The notes under the pieces were generated by a model that searched no databases, had not been told where the DNA came from, and worked only from the letters and a program-made list of their open reading frames with translations. Source: GCA-002790615 sp964438025 (GTDB taxonomy: Bacteria; Patescibacteriota; Minisyncoccia; Moranbacterales; UBA2206). Taken from it: a stretch of DNA of 60,154 bases. The position numbers were made by a program, and so were the translations under genes. This document shows positions 40,318 to 49,265 of the stretch, piece after piece; the stretch's first letter is position 1, and the number at the start of each line of letters is the position of its first letter. The stretch is from NCBI GenBank assembly GCA_964438025.1, contig CAYTIK010000003.1, forward strand, positions 1 to 60,154, read 5' to 3'.

Positions 40318-41277
40318 TCAGTTTATAATTTCTTCCACTTTTACATTAATAACTCCGGCGCCAATCGAGGCGATTTTAGCAAAAGCCACTTTGTCAAGAT
40401 CAATGATGCGATTGGGGCCGAAAGGGCCCCGATCGTTGATTTGAACGATAACTGATTTGCCGTTCGCTTGGTTGATCACTCTAGCATAAGAACCCATCGG
40501 TAGCCAAGGGCTGGCGGCAAAAAGACCGCCCTTCCAGGCATACCAGGTACCTAAACCTTTATGGATTTTTCCAGTTTTGACATAAGTGCCTTGGACGATA
40601 ATTTCCGTAATCGGATCTTTGGTAATTTTCTTTTCCAGAACTACGCGGGAAATTTCCTTGCCATTCCTATAAGTGATTTTATATTTAACTTCTTTAATCC
40701 CTTTTTCGCCTTTCTGTTCGATTCTTTTCTCCCGCCAGCTCAATTTGGCATCAGTTTTTTCAATGGTTTTGAAATTTATATCTTCGGGAATTATTTTTTC
40801 TTCCACGTTAATGCGCGTGATGGTAATTTTTAAATTATCCGTAGGCAGGGAATCCAAACTCGGGACAGTCTGGTCTAAGCGGCTAAGCGTGATATTATTT
40901 TCCGAAATAATATTGCGGACATTGGAAGTCAAAGTATAATTTTCCACCGTTTGGCCGTCAACAGTGATTTTAATTTTTACCGCCCGGCGGATAAAAACAG
41001 TTGTCCCGGAAACCAGCGGCTGGTTTTTTTTCGGACAAACTTGATCAAATTCTGACAAAATTATATTTTGAGTGGCTAAGAAATCCGAGACGGTTCGCGC
41101 CTTAGTTGAAGCGAAAAAGACACTCCCATTATCCTTAAGAGTTATGTTTTTAGAATAGTCCATATCAGGAGCAAAGACGCGCCGGTCGGGATAAAAATAT
41201 CGGCCAAGAAAAAAAATAATTGTCAAAAAGACAAAGAATGAGATTATTTTGTAAATTTTTTTTTTAAAGATGGCCAC
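40318..41277 (-). CDS. DUF348-G5-RlpA-like cell wall protein
   Basis: A 319-residue exported protein. A membrane anchor (residues about 8-27) is followed by two DUF348-like segments (KNITLKDNGSVFFASTKARTVSDFLATQNI and KITVDGQTVENYTLTSNVRNIISENNI), a G5 domain (EKIIPEDINFKTIEKTDAKLSWREKR) and a C-terminal RlpA-like double-psi barrel (GLGTWYAW, GSYARVINQANGKSVIVQINDRGPF, RIIDLDKVAFAKIA). This is the architecture of YabE/Rpf-like proteins acting on peptidoglycan. The barrel's conserved Asp is in NDRGPF. Confidence 0.85.
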   Translation of the reverse strand: MAIFKKKIYKIISFFVFLTIIFFLGRYFYPDRRVFAPDMDYSKNITLKDNGSVFFASTKARTVSDFLATQNIILSEFDQVCPKKNQPLVSGTTVFIRRAVKIKITVDGQTVENYTLTSNVRNIISENNITLSRLDQTVPSLDSLPTDNLKITITRINVEEKIIPEDINFKTIEKTDAKLSWREKRIEQKGEKGIKEVKYKITYRNGKEISRVVLEKKITKDPITEIIVQGTYVKTGKIHKGLGTWYAWKGGLFAASPWLPMGSYARVINQANGKSVIVQINDRGPFGPNRIIDLDKVAFAKIASIGAGVINVKVEEIIN

Positions 41278-41308
41278 TGATCTTAAAAAAATTTAAAATT
41301 ATCCATCC

Positions 41309-41406
41309 TTGTCATCCTGAGGATCCGCTGGCTGGCGGAGACGTGAGGATCTAATTAAAATTAGATTGCCACGGTCGTTCCAAGGTGGAACTCCCTCGCA
41401 ATGACA
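41309..41406. repeat. Dispersed palindromic repeat
   Basis: Starts TTGTCATCCTGAGGATC and ends CGCAATGACA. The inner part ATCTAATT/AATTAGAT forms a stem. It appears to be a hybrid of the TCATCC and TCATTGCGA variants. It lies upstream of the RlpA-like gene. Confidence 0.75.
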
Positions 41407-41422
41407 TATACAAGAGTTAAAT

Positions 41423-42949
41423 CTACTCTGTCTTAAAGCGGTATTGAATCGCTTCGGCGATATGGTTGGCGCTGATATTAGCGCTGCTTTCCAGATCGGC
41501 AATAGTCCGTGCGACTTTGATAATGCGATAGTAAGCGCGGGCGCTTAAATAAAAGCGGGAAACGGCATTTTTCATAAGTTCCTGGCAGGCTGGATCCAAA
41601 GGACAATATTTTTTTATTTCCAAACTTTCCATTTCGCTGTTGGCAATAGTTTTTGATCCAATAAATCTTTCTTTTTGGATGGCGCGGGATTTTTCCACGC
41701 GCTCCCGGATAATAGCGGAACTTTCATAATTTTTTTCCTCATTGAATTTTTCAAATTTTATGCGTGGCACTTCGATGTACAAATCAATCCGATCTAAAAT
41801 CGGTCCAGAAATTTTCCGCTGATATTTAATGATGCTGCCGGGACTGCAGGAACAAATTTTTTCCGGATCAGTGGCATTGCCGCACGGGCAAGGATTCATG
41901 GCGGCAATCAGCGTAAAACGGGCGGGAAATTCCAACGTGCCTTGGGCGCGGGAAACGGTAATAATGCCGTCTTCCAACGGCTGGCGGAGGTTTTCCAAGA
42001 CCGAACGGGAAAATTCCGGGAATTCATCCATAAAAAGAATTCCCCGATGTGCCAAGCTAATTTCGCCAGGCTTAGGGAAAGTACCTCCGCCCACTAATGA
42101 AACTGCGCTGGCGCTGTGATGCGGGCAGCGGAATTGGCGCCCTGTGATGAGCGGAGTTTTGGGCGGCAGTTTTCCGGAAACCGAAAAAATTTTGGTGATT
42201 TCCAGAGCCTCCTCGATAGTTAACCTGGGTAAAATGGATGGCATGGCTTTGGCCAGCATCGTTTTTCCTGATCCAGGCGGTCCGTTTAAAATAAGATTAT
42301 GCCCTCCGGCGGCGGCGATTTCTAAGGCTCTTTTGGCGTGTTCCTGACCTTTGACGAAAGACATGTCCACGGCGTGATTTTCTTCCCGGAAAAGATTTTT
42401 CAGCTGGACCGGCGGTGTAGCAATAATGGGTTTTCTTTCCAGCAGATGCAAGATTAATCGAGGCAGGTCATCCAGAGGAAAAACATTAATTTCTTTAACG
42501 ATGGCAGCTTCCAGGGAATTTTCCCGTGGAACAAAAACATCCCGAATACCCTTTTCTTTAGCCATCAAGGCCATGGGGAGAACGCCTTTGACCGGCCGGA
42601 TCTTTCCGTCCAGAGAAAGTTCACCGAGAAAAAGTTTGTTAGTAAAAGCAAAATCAATCTGTTTAGTGGCGAGGAGAAATCCTAAAGCGATCGGCAAATC
42701 ATAAACTGGCCCTTCCTTTTTGAGGTCGGCTGGAGCCAGATTGACTGTTACCCTGCCGCATTGATGGGGCGGCTTAAAGAGGCTGTTTTTAATGGCCGAA
42801 CCAACTCGGTCTCGTGATTCTTTGACAGCCAAATCCGGCAAGCCGACAATATTGAATTGGTGTAATCCACCGGAAACAATATCCACTTCCACTTCCACCA
42901 CTTCGCTTTGCAAACCTAAAGTGGCAGCCGATAAAACCTTAGCAGACAT
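41423..42949 (-). CDS. comM: YifB/ComM-type Mg chelatase-like AAA+ ATPase
   Basis: A 508-residue protein with the ComM layout: an N-terminal Lon-protease-like fold (LGLQSEVVEVEVDIVSGGLHQFNIVGL, DLKKEGPVYDLPIALGFL), an AAA+ domain with Walker A NGPPGSGKTMLAKAM and Walker B GILFMDEFPEF, and a C-terminal Mg_chelatase_C part with ARFTLIAAMNPCPCG. ComM is a helicase that promotes integration of DNA taken up by transformation. It lies three bases after lspA. Confidence 0.94.
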   Translation of the reverse strand: MSAKVLSAATLGLQSEVVEVEVDIVSGGLHQFNIVGLPDLAVKESRDRVGSAIKNSLFKPPHQCGRVTVNLAPADLKKEGPVYDLPIALGFLLATKQIDFAFTNKLFLGELSLDGKIRPVKGVLPMALMAKEKGIRDVFVPRENSLEAAIVKEINVFPLDDLPRLILHLLERKPIIATPPVQLKNLFREENHAVDMSFVKGQEHAKRALEIAAAGGHNLILNGPPGSGKTMLAKAMPSILPRLTIEEALEITKIFSVSGKLPPKTPLITGRQFRCPHHSASAVSLVGGGTFPKPGEISLAHRGILFMDEFPEFSRSVLENLRQPLEDGIITVSRAQGTLEFPARFTLIAAMNPCPCGNATDPEKICSCSPGSIIKYQRKISGPILDRIDLYIEVPRIKFEKFNEEKNYESSAIIRERVEKSRAIQKERFIGSKTIANSEMESLEIKKYCPLDPACQELMKNAVSRFYLSARAYYRIIKVARTIADLESSANISANHIAEAIQYRFKTE

Positions 42950-42952
42950 AAA

Positions 42953-43363
42953 TTAGCGTTTAATTTTTAGATGCCCGGTTATTAACATTATAGTACCTAG
43001 TGTTATAAAAAAATCCGCCGGATTAAAAATCGGTCCCCAGCCCAGGTTGATGAAATCAACTATACAGCCATGCCAGAGCCGATCCAATAAATTGGAAAAA
43101 GCGCCAGCGAAGATGAGAACGAGGCAGAAGGTGTTGTAAATTACGCGTTCCTTGCAGATAAGGTAAAAAAATAGCAAAAATATCCCCAGCCACAAAATCC
43201 AAAACGTAATTTCCGGGATTTTTAGGCCAAAGGCAATATGCGGATTGCAAAGATAAAATCCGCCTCGGAGGCGGATTAAAGCTTTGGCTAATTGATCGCT
43301 GGCTAAAACCAATCCGAAAGAAGATAAAAACAGGAATAATTTTTTTCTGAAAAAATGTTCCAT
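42953..43363 (-). CDS. lspA: Lipoprotein signal peptidase
   Basis: An aspartic membrane protease of 136 residues from ATG 43363 (MEHFFRKK), which overlaps the stop of the DksA-like gene as TAATG; the frame extends seven codons upstream. Four membrane helices are visible. The catalytic aspartates lie in NLLDRLWHGCIVDFIN and FNPADFFITLG. It removes signal peptides from prolipoproteins. Confidence 0.92.
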   Translation of the reverse strand: MEHFFRKKLFLFLSSFGLVLASDQLAKALIRLRGGFYLCNPHIAFGLKIPEITFWILWLGIFLLFFYLICKERVIYNTFCLVLIFAGAFSNLLDRLWHGCIVDFINLGWGPIFNPADFFITLGTIMLITGHLKIKR

Positions 43364-43722
43364 TAGTTGGCGCATTTTAGGCATTTTTTAGCTGAAGGGG
43401 AAGCTTTGAGCCGGTCAAGGTCGATGGCTTGCTGGCATTTTTCACAAGTTCCGTAAGTTCCCTCTTTGATTTTTTGTAAAGCGCTGATTACATTTTGTAA
43501 TTTTTTTTCTAAAATTACTTCTACGGAAAAATTATCCGAATATTGTTCGATTTCTGTGGCATTATCTTCTTTGCCGGTGCCGATTTCTTCAAAACTGGTT
43601 TCGTAGTCCCCACCTTTTTTATCTAAAGGTTTAGCGATTTGCTCCAAATTTTTTTCCAATTCAGCTTTTTCTTTTAATAAAGCATCTTTTAATTCAGTTA
43701 ATGTTTTTTGTTCTAGACTCAT
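43363..43722 (-). CDS. DksA/TraR-type zinc-finger protein
   Basis: A 119-residue protein with a coiled-coil N-terminal part and the C4 zinc finger GTYGTCEKCQQAIDLDRLKASPSAKKCLKCAN. This matches the DksA/TraR family, whose members bind RNA polymerase through the secondary channel. The acidic tip residues expected between the helices occur in YETSFEEIGTGKEDNATE. It is followed by lspA with a TAATG overlap, a pairing seen in other bacteria. Confidence 0.88.
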   Translation of the reverse strand: MSLEQKTLTELKDALLKEKAELEKNLEQIAKPLDKKGGDYETSFEEIGTGKEDNATEIEQYSDNFSVEVILEKKLQNVISALQKIKEGTYGTCEKCQQAIDLDRLKASPSAKKCLKCAN

Positions 43723-43727
43723 ATTTT

Positions 43728-44111
43728 TTATAAATAAATATTTTTTAAATGGCGGATTTGCGCCTGGCGATTTTCTTTATCCAATAAAATGGAAATAGCG
43801 TCAAAGCGATAGTCAGCAGCGGATAAATGGCTTATTCTTAAATAAAATTGGGCTATTTTTTCCAATTTCCGAAGTTTGGCATGAGTGATATTTTCTTCTG
43901 GCAGAGTGTTTTTGTATTTTTGGAAATCGCGCGTTTTCACTTCCACAAAAACAATCTGGCGTGTATTTTTTTCTCGAGCAATGATATCGATTTCTCCCAA
44001 ACGGCGGCCGAAATTATTTTTAAAATTAAGAGCCAGAGTCTCATAGCCGCGCTCTTTTAAAAAATTGGCTGCTATTTTTTCTCCGATTTGCCCGGTGGTT
44101 TTCCCATCCAT
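43728..44111 (-). CDS. yraN: UPF0102 (YraN) nuclease-like protein
   Basis: About 127 residues from ATG 44111 (MDGKTTGQIGEK). The pattern GEKIAANFLKERGYETLALNFKNNFGRRLGEIDIIARE and IVFVEVKTR is the UPF0102 signature, a PD-(D/E)xK nuclease fold (E-I-D, E-V-K). The frame reaches 12 codons further upstream but those overlap a terminator hairpin, so ATG 44111 is preferred. The role in the cell is not settled. It precedes the dksA-lspA-comM run. Confidence 0.85.
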   Translation of the reverse strand: MDGKTTGQIGEKIAANFLKERGYETLALNFKNNFGRRLGEIDIIAREKNTRQIVFVEVKTRDFQKYKNTLPEENITHAKLRKLEKIAQFYLRISHLSAADYRFDAISILLDKENRQAQIRHLKNIYL

Positions 44112-44137
44112 GAATTTATTATACCATTTTGGACAAC

Positions 44138-44567
44138 AAAAAAACACCTCTCCTGGTGCCGTGTTTTAGATTGGGAAACCAGGGCGTTCTACGCCCAAAA
44201 AAAATAATTTAAAGGCTGAACGCCCCAGCGTTCTTTCATGTACTAACATATAATATGGAGACTAATCCGCCCGGGTGAGAGGCAAATTTTGTCATAATAT
44301 ATATGTATTTTATGTACATGTTTTTGTTTTCTCTTACCATTCTCTGGCTTTCGCCTTTTTAAAAGAACTTTTTATTTTTTATTTTTTTGTCGAAATAAAA
44401 ATTTTTGTTTTTGTTTTGGGGTCTCTAATTTTTTTATATATTTAGAGCGGCTCTGATATGTTAATCAGAACACTTGAACAGCAAGAGAGTTTCAATCGCA
44501 AATAGGGGGAAATTGCGATTGAAACCCCGTTGCTGTTGCGGATTAATTTGTAAAACAACACAACTAT
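44138..44567 (-). ncRNA. Candidate noncoding transcript with strong promoter and terminator
   Basis: This 640-base region between yraN and the next gene holds no convincing CDS. A strong leftward promoter (44574-44602) would start a transcript near 44567, and a hairpin with T7 (44138-44167, AAAACAC/GTGTTTT plus CACC/GGTG) ends it, giving about 430 nt. Near its 5' end is a long hairpin: GATTAA/TTAATC, ACAGCAA/TTGCTGT, a CGGG/CTCT-like internal loop, then a perfect 13-bp stem GTTTCAATCGCAA with a loop containing CCCCC (44461-44546). A GGCGAAAGCC tetraloop hairpin and a GAACGC/GCGTTC hairpin follow. It matches no RNA I recognise (not RNase P, tmRNA or SRP). Confidence 0.6.
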
Positions 44568-44573
44568 GTACTT

Positions 44574-44602
44574 ATTATATCAGAAAAATAGATCATAGTC
44601 AA
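44574..44602 (-). promoter_or_regulatory. Strong promoter of the noncoding region
   Basis: Leftward TTGACT (44602-44597), a 17-base spacer and TATAAT (44579-44574). It is the best consensus promoter with 17-base spacing seen in this part of the window, and no CDS follows within 400 bases. Confidence 0.75.
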
Positions 44603-44751
44603 TCAGTTTTAGCCAAATAGGCTTTAAATCAAGCAAAATAACGGAAAATTGTCCTTGTTTAAATTTTTTTTGCCGGATTAGTTTAAAGGATAAATTTAAA
44701 AATAAATCTCTTTTTTACTTAAATTGGCTAAAAAAGGCTATTTTTTAGAAG

Positions 44752-44760
44752 TTATCCACA
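44752..44760 (+). promoter_or_regulatory. Perfect DnaA-box consensus
   Basis: TTATCCACA. It is the only exact match to the consensus I noticed in the window, in the gap upstream of the noncoding transcript. A single box can act as a regulatory or titration site, or be chance. Confidence 0.4.
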
Positions 44761-44787
44761 GGAAATCCCCCAAAAGTTGAAAAATAA

Positions 44788-45918
44788 TTACTGGACAGTG
44801 GATTTGAGTAAAAGCCAATCGTAAAAAGCAAAAAAAGTATTTTTAGTAGTTCCGATAATTAATTTATTCTTGGCTACAGCATAATCGACCGTAAGTTTTT
44901 CCGGAGAAATCAAATTAAAATATCTCAGAGGCAGATCCTTGTAGGTAAAATTAGAAAAAGAAATTTTCTTTGTTTCCTTTGGCGCTGCGATTAGAAAGAT
45001 AATATCTAAATCTTTGGGCAAAGCCGCTTCTTTTTTAAGAAGAGCTTGCGTCAAAAGCACATCATTTTTAGATTCAATAACCAAACCGGTTCCGAGATTG
45101 GGGCCGTCGCTAAAAACCAATAAACTAAAAGATTCTCCCAGATAAGCGGAAAGAGTTTGAGCGAAAGCTATCCCACTTTTTTGGGCAAATTGTGAAAAGT
45201 TCAGCAGGTTGTTTTGCGGATCTTTCAGCTTAAATTCAACCGGCTGAGAAAAAGAATCTCTGGGCAATTTTTCAATTTGGCTTTTAATTTCCGTTTTTAT
45301 TTCAGCCAGGCTAGAATTAGTCAGATCCAAAACGATGGTATTTTCTTTAGGCTGTTCAATTTTTATTTCTGGCGTTGGAGTTTTTATTTCTGGCTCAACG
45401 ACGGCTGCGGGTGAAGCAGGTTCTTTAATTGGTAAGGAACCAGAGACAGGTTCTGCAACTGTTGTTTCAGGGTTTTCTCCTCTAATAAGCCAAAAATAAT
45501 AACTGCCGATGACCAGAGCTATTGCGGAAAGAAAAATTGTAGAGAAAATAAAAACTTTTTTTAAATCAAATTCATTGCCAGAATTGGCTGATTCTTGCTC
45601 GGGTAGCGATTTTTTAGTCATAGGGGCAATTATTTTTTCAGGTTTTTTCTGAAAAGCAGGCGTTGTGGGAGGTAGTGCAGTTTTTTCCAAGAAAGGACTG
45701 ATTTTTGGCGCCGGAGTTAGTGGTTGTGGACCGGAAGAAATTGGTAAAGAAGCAACTTCTTGCTGGCGAAGTAAAGCCGGGTTGTTGATTATTTCCAAAT
45801 CTTTTTTCATGGAATAAACAGGAATGTTTTGCACTGGCAGTTCGTTGGCCGGCTGACTGTCGGTAAAATTATTTCTCGACCCGTCAGTATCAATATTGAA
45901 GATAGTTTTGTTTAGCAT
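44788..45918 (-). CDS. Single-span membrane protein with proline-rich cytoplasmic part
   Basis: A 376-residue protein with no family I recognise. Residues 1-120 are polar and Pro/Ser-rich (PLTPAPKISPFLEKTALPPTTPAF), residues about 123-144 form a membrane helix (KVFIFSTIFLSAIALVIGSYYFWLI), a Pro/Thr/Glu linker follows, and the last 170 residues form a folded outside domain with strands (PVEFKLKDPQNNLLNF, FSLLVFSDGPNLGTGLVIES, DIIFLIAAPKETKKISFSN). The next gene in this direction is the noncoding transcript. The function is unknown. Confidence 0.65.
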   Translation of the reverse strand: MLNKTIFNIDTDGSRNNFTDSQPANELPVQNIPVYSMKKDLEIINNPALLRQQEVASLPISSGPQPLTPAPKISPFLEKTALPPTTPAFQKKPEKIIAPMTKKSLPEQESANSGNEFDLKKVFIFSTIFLSAIALVIGSYYFWLIRGENPETTVAEPVSGSLPIKEPASPAAVVEPEIKTPTPEIKIEQPKENTIVLDLTNSSLAEIKTEIKSQIEKLPRDSFSQPVEFKLKDPQNNLLNFSQFAQKSGIAFAQTLSAYLGESFSLLVFSDGPNLGTGLVIESKNDVLLTQALLKKEAALPKDLDIIFLIAAPKETKKISFSNFTYKDLPLRYFNLISPEKLTVDYAVAKNKLIIGTTKNTFFAFYDWLLLKSTVQ

Positions 45919-45981
45919 TTTTTTATTTTTTAGAAAAACAAAGGCATTTAATAATAGTATACAATAAAAAGATTTTATTGG

Positions 45982-48087
45982 CTACAATTTTTTGGCAGCG
46001 GCTTTCATGGAAAGATTGATGCGCCCTTGAGAATCTATTTCCTTGACCTTGACCGGCACAATGTCTCCGATTTTAACTATATCTTCAACTTTTTCCACTC
46101 GCCGGTCGGCCATTTCGGAAATATGGATCAAACCTTCTTGTCCGGGTAGGATTTCCGCAAAGGCTCCAAAATTCATCAGGCGAGTCACTTTGGCGTTGAA
46201 AATTTCTCCAGCTTTGACTTCGTGAGTCAAATTATCGATCCATTGCACTGCCTTTTTGGCGGAAACATCATCGGTGGAGGTGATAAAAACCGAACCGTCG
46301 TCTTCAATATCGATTTGGACTCCGGTTTCATCAATAATCGCATTGATGATTTTGCCTCCTGGACCAATGACATTTCTGATTTTGTCCGGATGAATATGCA
46401 AAGTGATAATGCGCGGAGCGTATTGGGACATTTCTTTTCTCGCTTCCGGCAAAACCGCCGTTATTTTTTGGAGTATTTCCAGGCGGTTTTGATGGGATTG
46501 TGTAAGGACGGCCTGCAGCATATCTAAAGTTACGCCATCTACTTTGACATCCATTTGCAGGGCGGTTATGCCTTTGGCGCTACCGGCCGCTTTTAAATCC
46601 ATATCGCCATAATGGTCTTCTAGGCCCTGGATATCGGTCAGAACTTTAAAGTTATTTTCTTGGCCGACAATAATTCCCATGGCAATGCCACTGACTGGAC
46701 GAGTAATGGGAACTCCGGCATCCATCAGGGATAGCGTTGATCCGCAAGTAGAAGCCATTGAAGAAGAACCATTGGAAGACAAAACTTCAGAAACCAGCAA
46801 GATAGTATAAGGAAAAGTTTCTTTAGATGGTAGGACGGGCATTAAGGCTTTTTCCGCGAGTGCCCCGTGGCCGATTTCCCGGCGTCCCGGACCACGCATC
46901 GGCTTGACTTCGCCGACAGAATAAGGCGGAAAATTATAATGATGGATATATCTTTTTTTCATATCCACTTCCATAGTGTCAATAATCTGTTCGTCGCCGG
47001 GAGAGCCCAAAGTCGTAACAGTCAGAGCTTGAGTTTCTCCGCGGGTAAAAAGGCCGGTGCCATGAGTGCGAGGCAGAATACCGACACGGCATTCGATGGA
47101 ACGGATTTCATCTAATTTTCGGCCATCCGGTCTTTGTTCTTTTTCCAAAATATTCTGGTGGACAATTTCGTCAGAAGCTTCTTCAAAAACTTGTTCGGCC
47201 ACTTCTTTGAGCTTATCAATATCTTCGGAAAAATTCTTTTTGATATAGCTTTCCACTTTTTCTTTGATGGTTTTAGTTTTAGCTTCGATGACTTTTTTAT
47301 CCGAAGCATAGAGGGCTTCAGTAAGTCTCTCGGAAAGCAAAATTTCTTTGACTTTGGCTTCAAATTCCGGCGAACTTTGGAGTAAGGCCGGTTGGGATTT
47401 TTCTTTGCCAGCTTCTTTGGTGATATTCTCAATAAAGATTGCAATTTTAGCAATGGCTTCCTGTCCAAAAGCAAAAGCTTCAATGATTTCTGCTTCCGGC
47501 ACTTCTTTGGCACCCGCTTCTAGCATATTAATCTTGTCTTTGGTTCCGGAAATGACTAAGTCCAGATTGCTTTCCTGCAATTCTCCATTAACGGGATTAA
47601 GGGCTAATTCACCTTTGACTTGCCCCACGCGGACAGCGGCTACCGGTCCGTTCCAAGGGATATTGGAAATAGACAGGGCCGTAGAAGCGGCAATAACTGC
47701 CAAAATACTGGGATCATTTTCTCCATCATAAGAAAGAACGGTGGCCACTACTTGTACGTCATTCCGCATGCGAGAATTAAAAAGCGGGCGGATTGTCCGG
47801 TCGACTAAGCGTCCGGAAAGGATAGCCTCATCAGAAGGGCGGCCCTCTCTTTTAATGAAGCGGGAGCCTTTAATTTTTCCGGCGGCGTAATATCTTTCTT
47901 CAAAATCCACCATCAATGGAAAATAACCACTGATTCTGGAAGCGTCTTTGCTCATGACCGCCGTAGCTAAAACCACCGTATCGCCATAACGGGCCGTAAC
48001 TGAACCTCCAGCTTGATTAGCCAAGAGTCCGGTTTCAATTTCCAAAATCCTGCCACCGATCTGGAGGGACCATTTTTTTTGTTCCAT
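45982..48087 (-). CDS. pnp: Polyribonucleotide nucleotidyltransferase
   Basis: A 701-residue phosphorolytic 3'-5' exoribonuclease. Two RNase PH domains are present (QIGGRILEIETGLLANQAGGSVTARYGDTVVLATAV; EQRPDGRKLDEIRSIECRVGILPRTHGTGLFTRGETQAL), followed by KH (DKIRNVIGPGGKIINAIIDETG) and S1 (GEIFNAKVTRLMNFGAFAEILPG, EGLIHISEM). The catalytic block SGIAMGIIVG, LTDIQGLEDHYGDMDLK is intact. It works in RNA turnover. Confidence 0.97.
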   Translation of the reverse strand: MEQKKWSLQIGGRILEIETGLLANQAGGSVTARYGDTVVLATAVMSKDASRISGYFPLMVDFEERYYAAGKIKGSRFIKREGRPSDEAILSGRLVDRTIRPLFNSRMRNDVQVVATVLSYDGENDPSILAVIAASTALSISNIPWNGPVAAVRVGQVKGELALNPVNGELQESNLDLVISGTKDKINMLEAGAKEVPEAEIIEAFAFGQEAIAKIAIFIENITKEAGKEKSQPALLQSSPEFEAKVKEILLSERLTEALYASDKKVIEAKTKTIKEKVESYIKKNFSEDIDKLKEVAEQVFEEASDEIVHQNILEKEQRPDGRKLDEIRSIECRVGILPRTHGTGLFTRGETQALTVTTLGSPGDEQIIDTMEVDMKKRYIHHYNFPPYSVGEVKPMRGPGRREIGHGALAEKALMPVLPSKETFPYTILLVSEVLSSNGSSSMASTCGSTLSLMDAGVPITRPVSGIAMGIIVGQENNFKVLTDIQGLEDHYGDMDLKAAGSAKGITALQMDVKVDGVTLDMLQAVLTQSHQNRLEILQKITAVLPEARKEMSQYAPRIITLHIHPDKIRNVIGPGGKIINAIIDETGVQIDIEDDGSVFITSTDDVSAKKAVQWIDNLTHEVKAGEIFNAKVTRLMNFGAFAEILPGQEGLIHISEMADRRVEKVEDIVKIGDIVPVKVKEIDSQGRINLSMKAAAKKL

Positions 48088-48358
48088 ACAAACGTATCAG
48101 CCTTGCGCTAACGACAAGAAGAAGTCAAAAGTCTAAAGTCTAAAGTCAAAACTACAAGTCAAAACTTAAAAATTAAGTTCTAAATTGTGGCTTTGCGCTT
48201 CAGGGGCTTCAACTTGAGCCATTCTTAGCGCGCCAACAAAAGCTTAGTTATAAATTATTAAGGTGATTTTAGCTTACTTTATTTTTCCGGTTTTGTCAAA
48301 AGAATAAAAACACTCCCTTAATTAACGGGAGTGTTTTAAAAATAGTTTTTTATTCAAA
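48088..48358. other. Intergenic region with short tandem repeats and a terminator
   Basis: Contains tandem AGTCTAAAGTC-type units (48124-48150) and then a symmetric hairpin, AAAACACTCCC/GGGAGTGTTTT (48307-48337), which is a bidirectional terminator for the DUF4234 gene at the right. No gene is seen. Confidence 0.7.
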
Positions 48359-48688
48359 TTAAGCAATCGTATTACCAGGGGTGGCAACTGAGGCTATTTT
48401 ATTTAATTCCGATTGGATGATGGCTGGCATGATAATGCCGACAAAAAGATCCAAAACAAACCACAGGATGGTATTGTTATCTTTTTTGACATAAACTGCA
48501 AAACCTTCGCAATATTTATACATCCAATAAATATTGGCGATCGGAACAATTAACAGCCAAGCGGTCGGGATGGTCGCTCCCAAGCGATTCATTTCGTCCT
48601 TAGTGGAAACTGTCCAATAAAGGGCGTAAATCCCAAAAGTTATAAAGGAAAACAAATAAACTAAAAATATATTTCTGTGTTTTACCAT
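48359..48688 (-). CDS. DUF4234 membrane protein
   Basis: A 109-residue protein with three membrane segments. The pattern RNIFLVYLFSFITFGIYALYWTVSTKDEMNRLG followed by a second pair matches DUF4234. Such proteins are small membrane proteins of unknown function. It is preceded by a purine-rich Shine-Dalgarno-like GGGGGG stretch and follows the NYN gene by about 30 bases. Confidence 0.8.
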   Translation of the reverse strand: MVKHRNIFLVYLFSFITFGIYALYWTVSTKDEMNRLGATIPTAWLLIVPIANIYWMYKYCEGFAVYVKKDNNTILWFVLDLFVGIIMPAIIQSELNKIASVATPGNTIA

Positions 48689-48718
48689 TTTTCCACCCCC
48701 CTTCTTCTTTAAAAAAAT

Positions 48719-49216
48719 TTAGATTAAAAACTTTTTCTTGTTTTCACTGATATTGGTGAACTCATCCACTCTTTCAATTAGCTTGGAACTGGTGGATTCT
48801 TTAAAAGCGATGACTTCCACTCGGCAGCCGGTGGTATTTTGGATATATTCTACTACCGGAATGTAATCGCCGTCTCCGGAAACTAAAATAACAGCGTCGA
48901 GGCTTTTAGCCATTTTGATAGCATCAACTGCGATGCCCACATCCCAATCACCCTTTTTGGCTCCGCCGGGAAAAATTTGCAAATCCTTGGTTTTAACTTC
49001 AAAACCTTGTTTTTCCATGGCTTCAAAAAATTTTTCCTCCTGGCCTTCCAGAGTTTTAATGCCATAAGCGATGGCGCGGATTAATTTGCGATCGCCAACT
49101 CCGTGGCGCAATAACTGTCCGAAATTAACCTTTTTTTGATAGAGGACTTTGGCGGAGTAATAAAGATTTTGGATATCGACTAAGACTCCCACCCGTTGTT
49201 CTTTAAAGATAGACAT
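48719..49216 (-). CDS. NYN-domain (LabA/DUF88) protein
   Basis: A 165-residue PIN-like ribonuclease family protein. Motifs are RVGVLVDIQNLYYSAK (first Asp), WDVGIAVDAIKMAKSLD and ILVSGDGDYIPVVEYIQ (acidic centre), matching LabA/DUF88. Members cut RNA or are catalytically quiet regulators. It sits downstream of rpsO behind a terminator. Confidence 0.88.
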   Translation of the reverse strand: MSIFKEQRVGVLVDIQNLYYSAKVLYQKKVNFGQLLRHGVGDRKLIRAIAYGIKTLEGQEEKFFEAMEKQGFEVKTKDLQIFPGGAKKGDWDVGIAVDAIKMAKSLDAVILVSGDGDYIPVVEYIQNTTGCRVEVIAFKESTSSKLIERVDEFTNISENKKKFLI

Positions 49217-49229
49217 ATTTTTTCTGTAT

Positions 49230-49251
49230 AAAAACAGGTCAGGCGACCTGT
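49230..49251 (-). terminator. Terminator of rpsO
   Basis: ACAGGTC/GACCTGT (49234-49251) with a GCCT loop on the minus strand, followed by T5. It separates rpsO from the NYN-domain gene. Confidence 0.8.
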
Positions 49252-49265
49252 CTTTACAATTAAGA

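Noticed and set aside
44489..44525. GTTTCAATCGC... inverted repeat looked like a CRISPR repeat
   Set aside because: It occurs only once with its inverse, with no spacer array and no cas genes. It is a single hairpin.
44138..44567. Possible RNase P RNA, tmRNA or SRP RNA
   Set aside because: The hallmark segments (GAGGAAAGTCC and ACAGAA for RNase P, a tRNA-like end with GGTTCGAATCC for tmRNA, GGAAGCAG for SRP) are missing.
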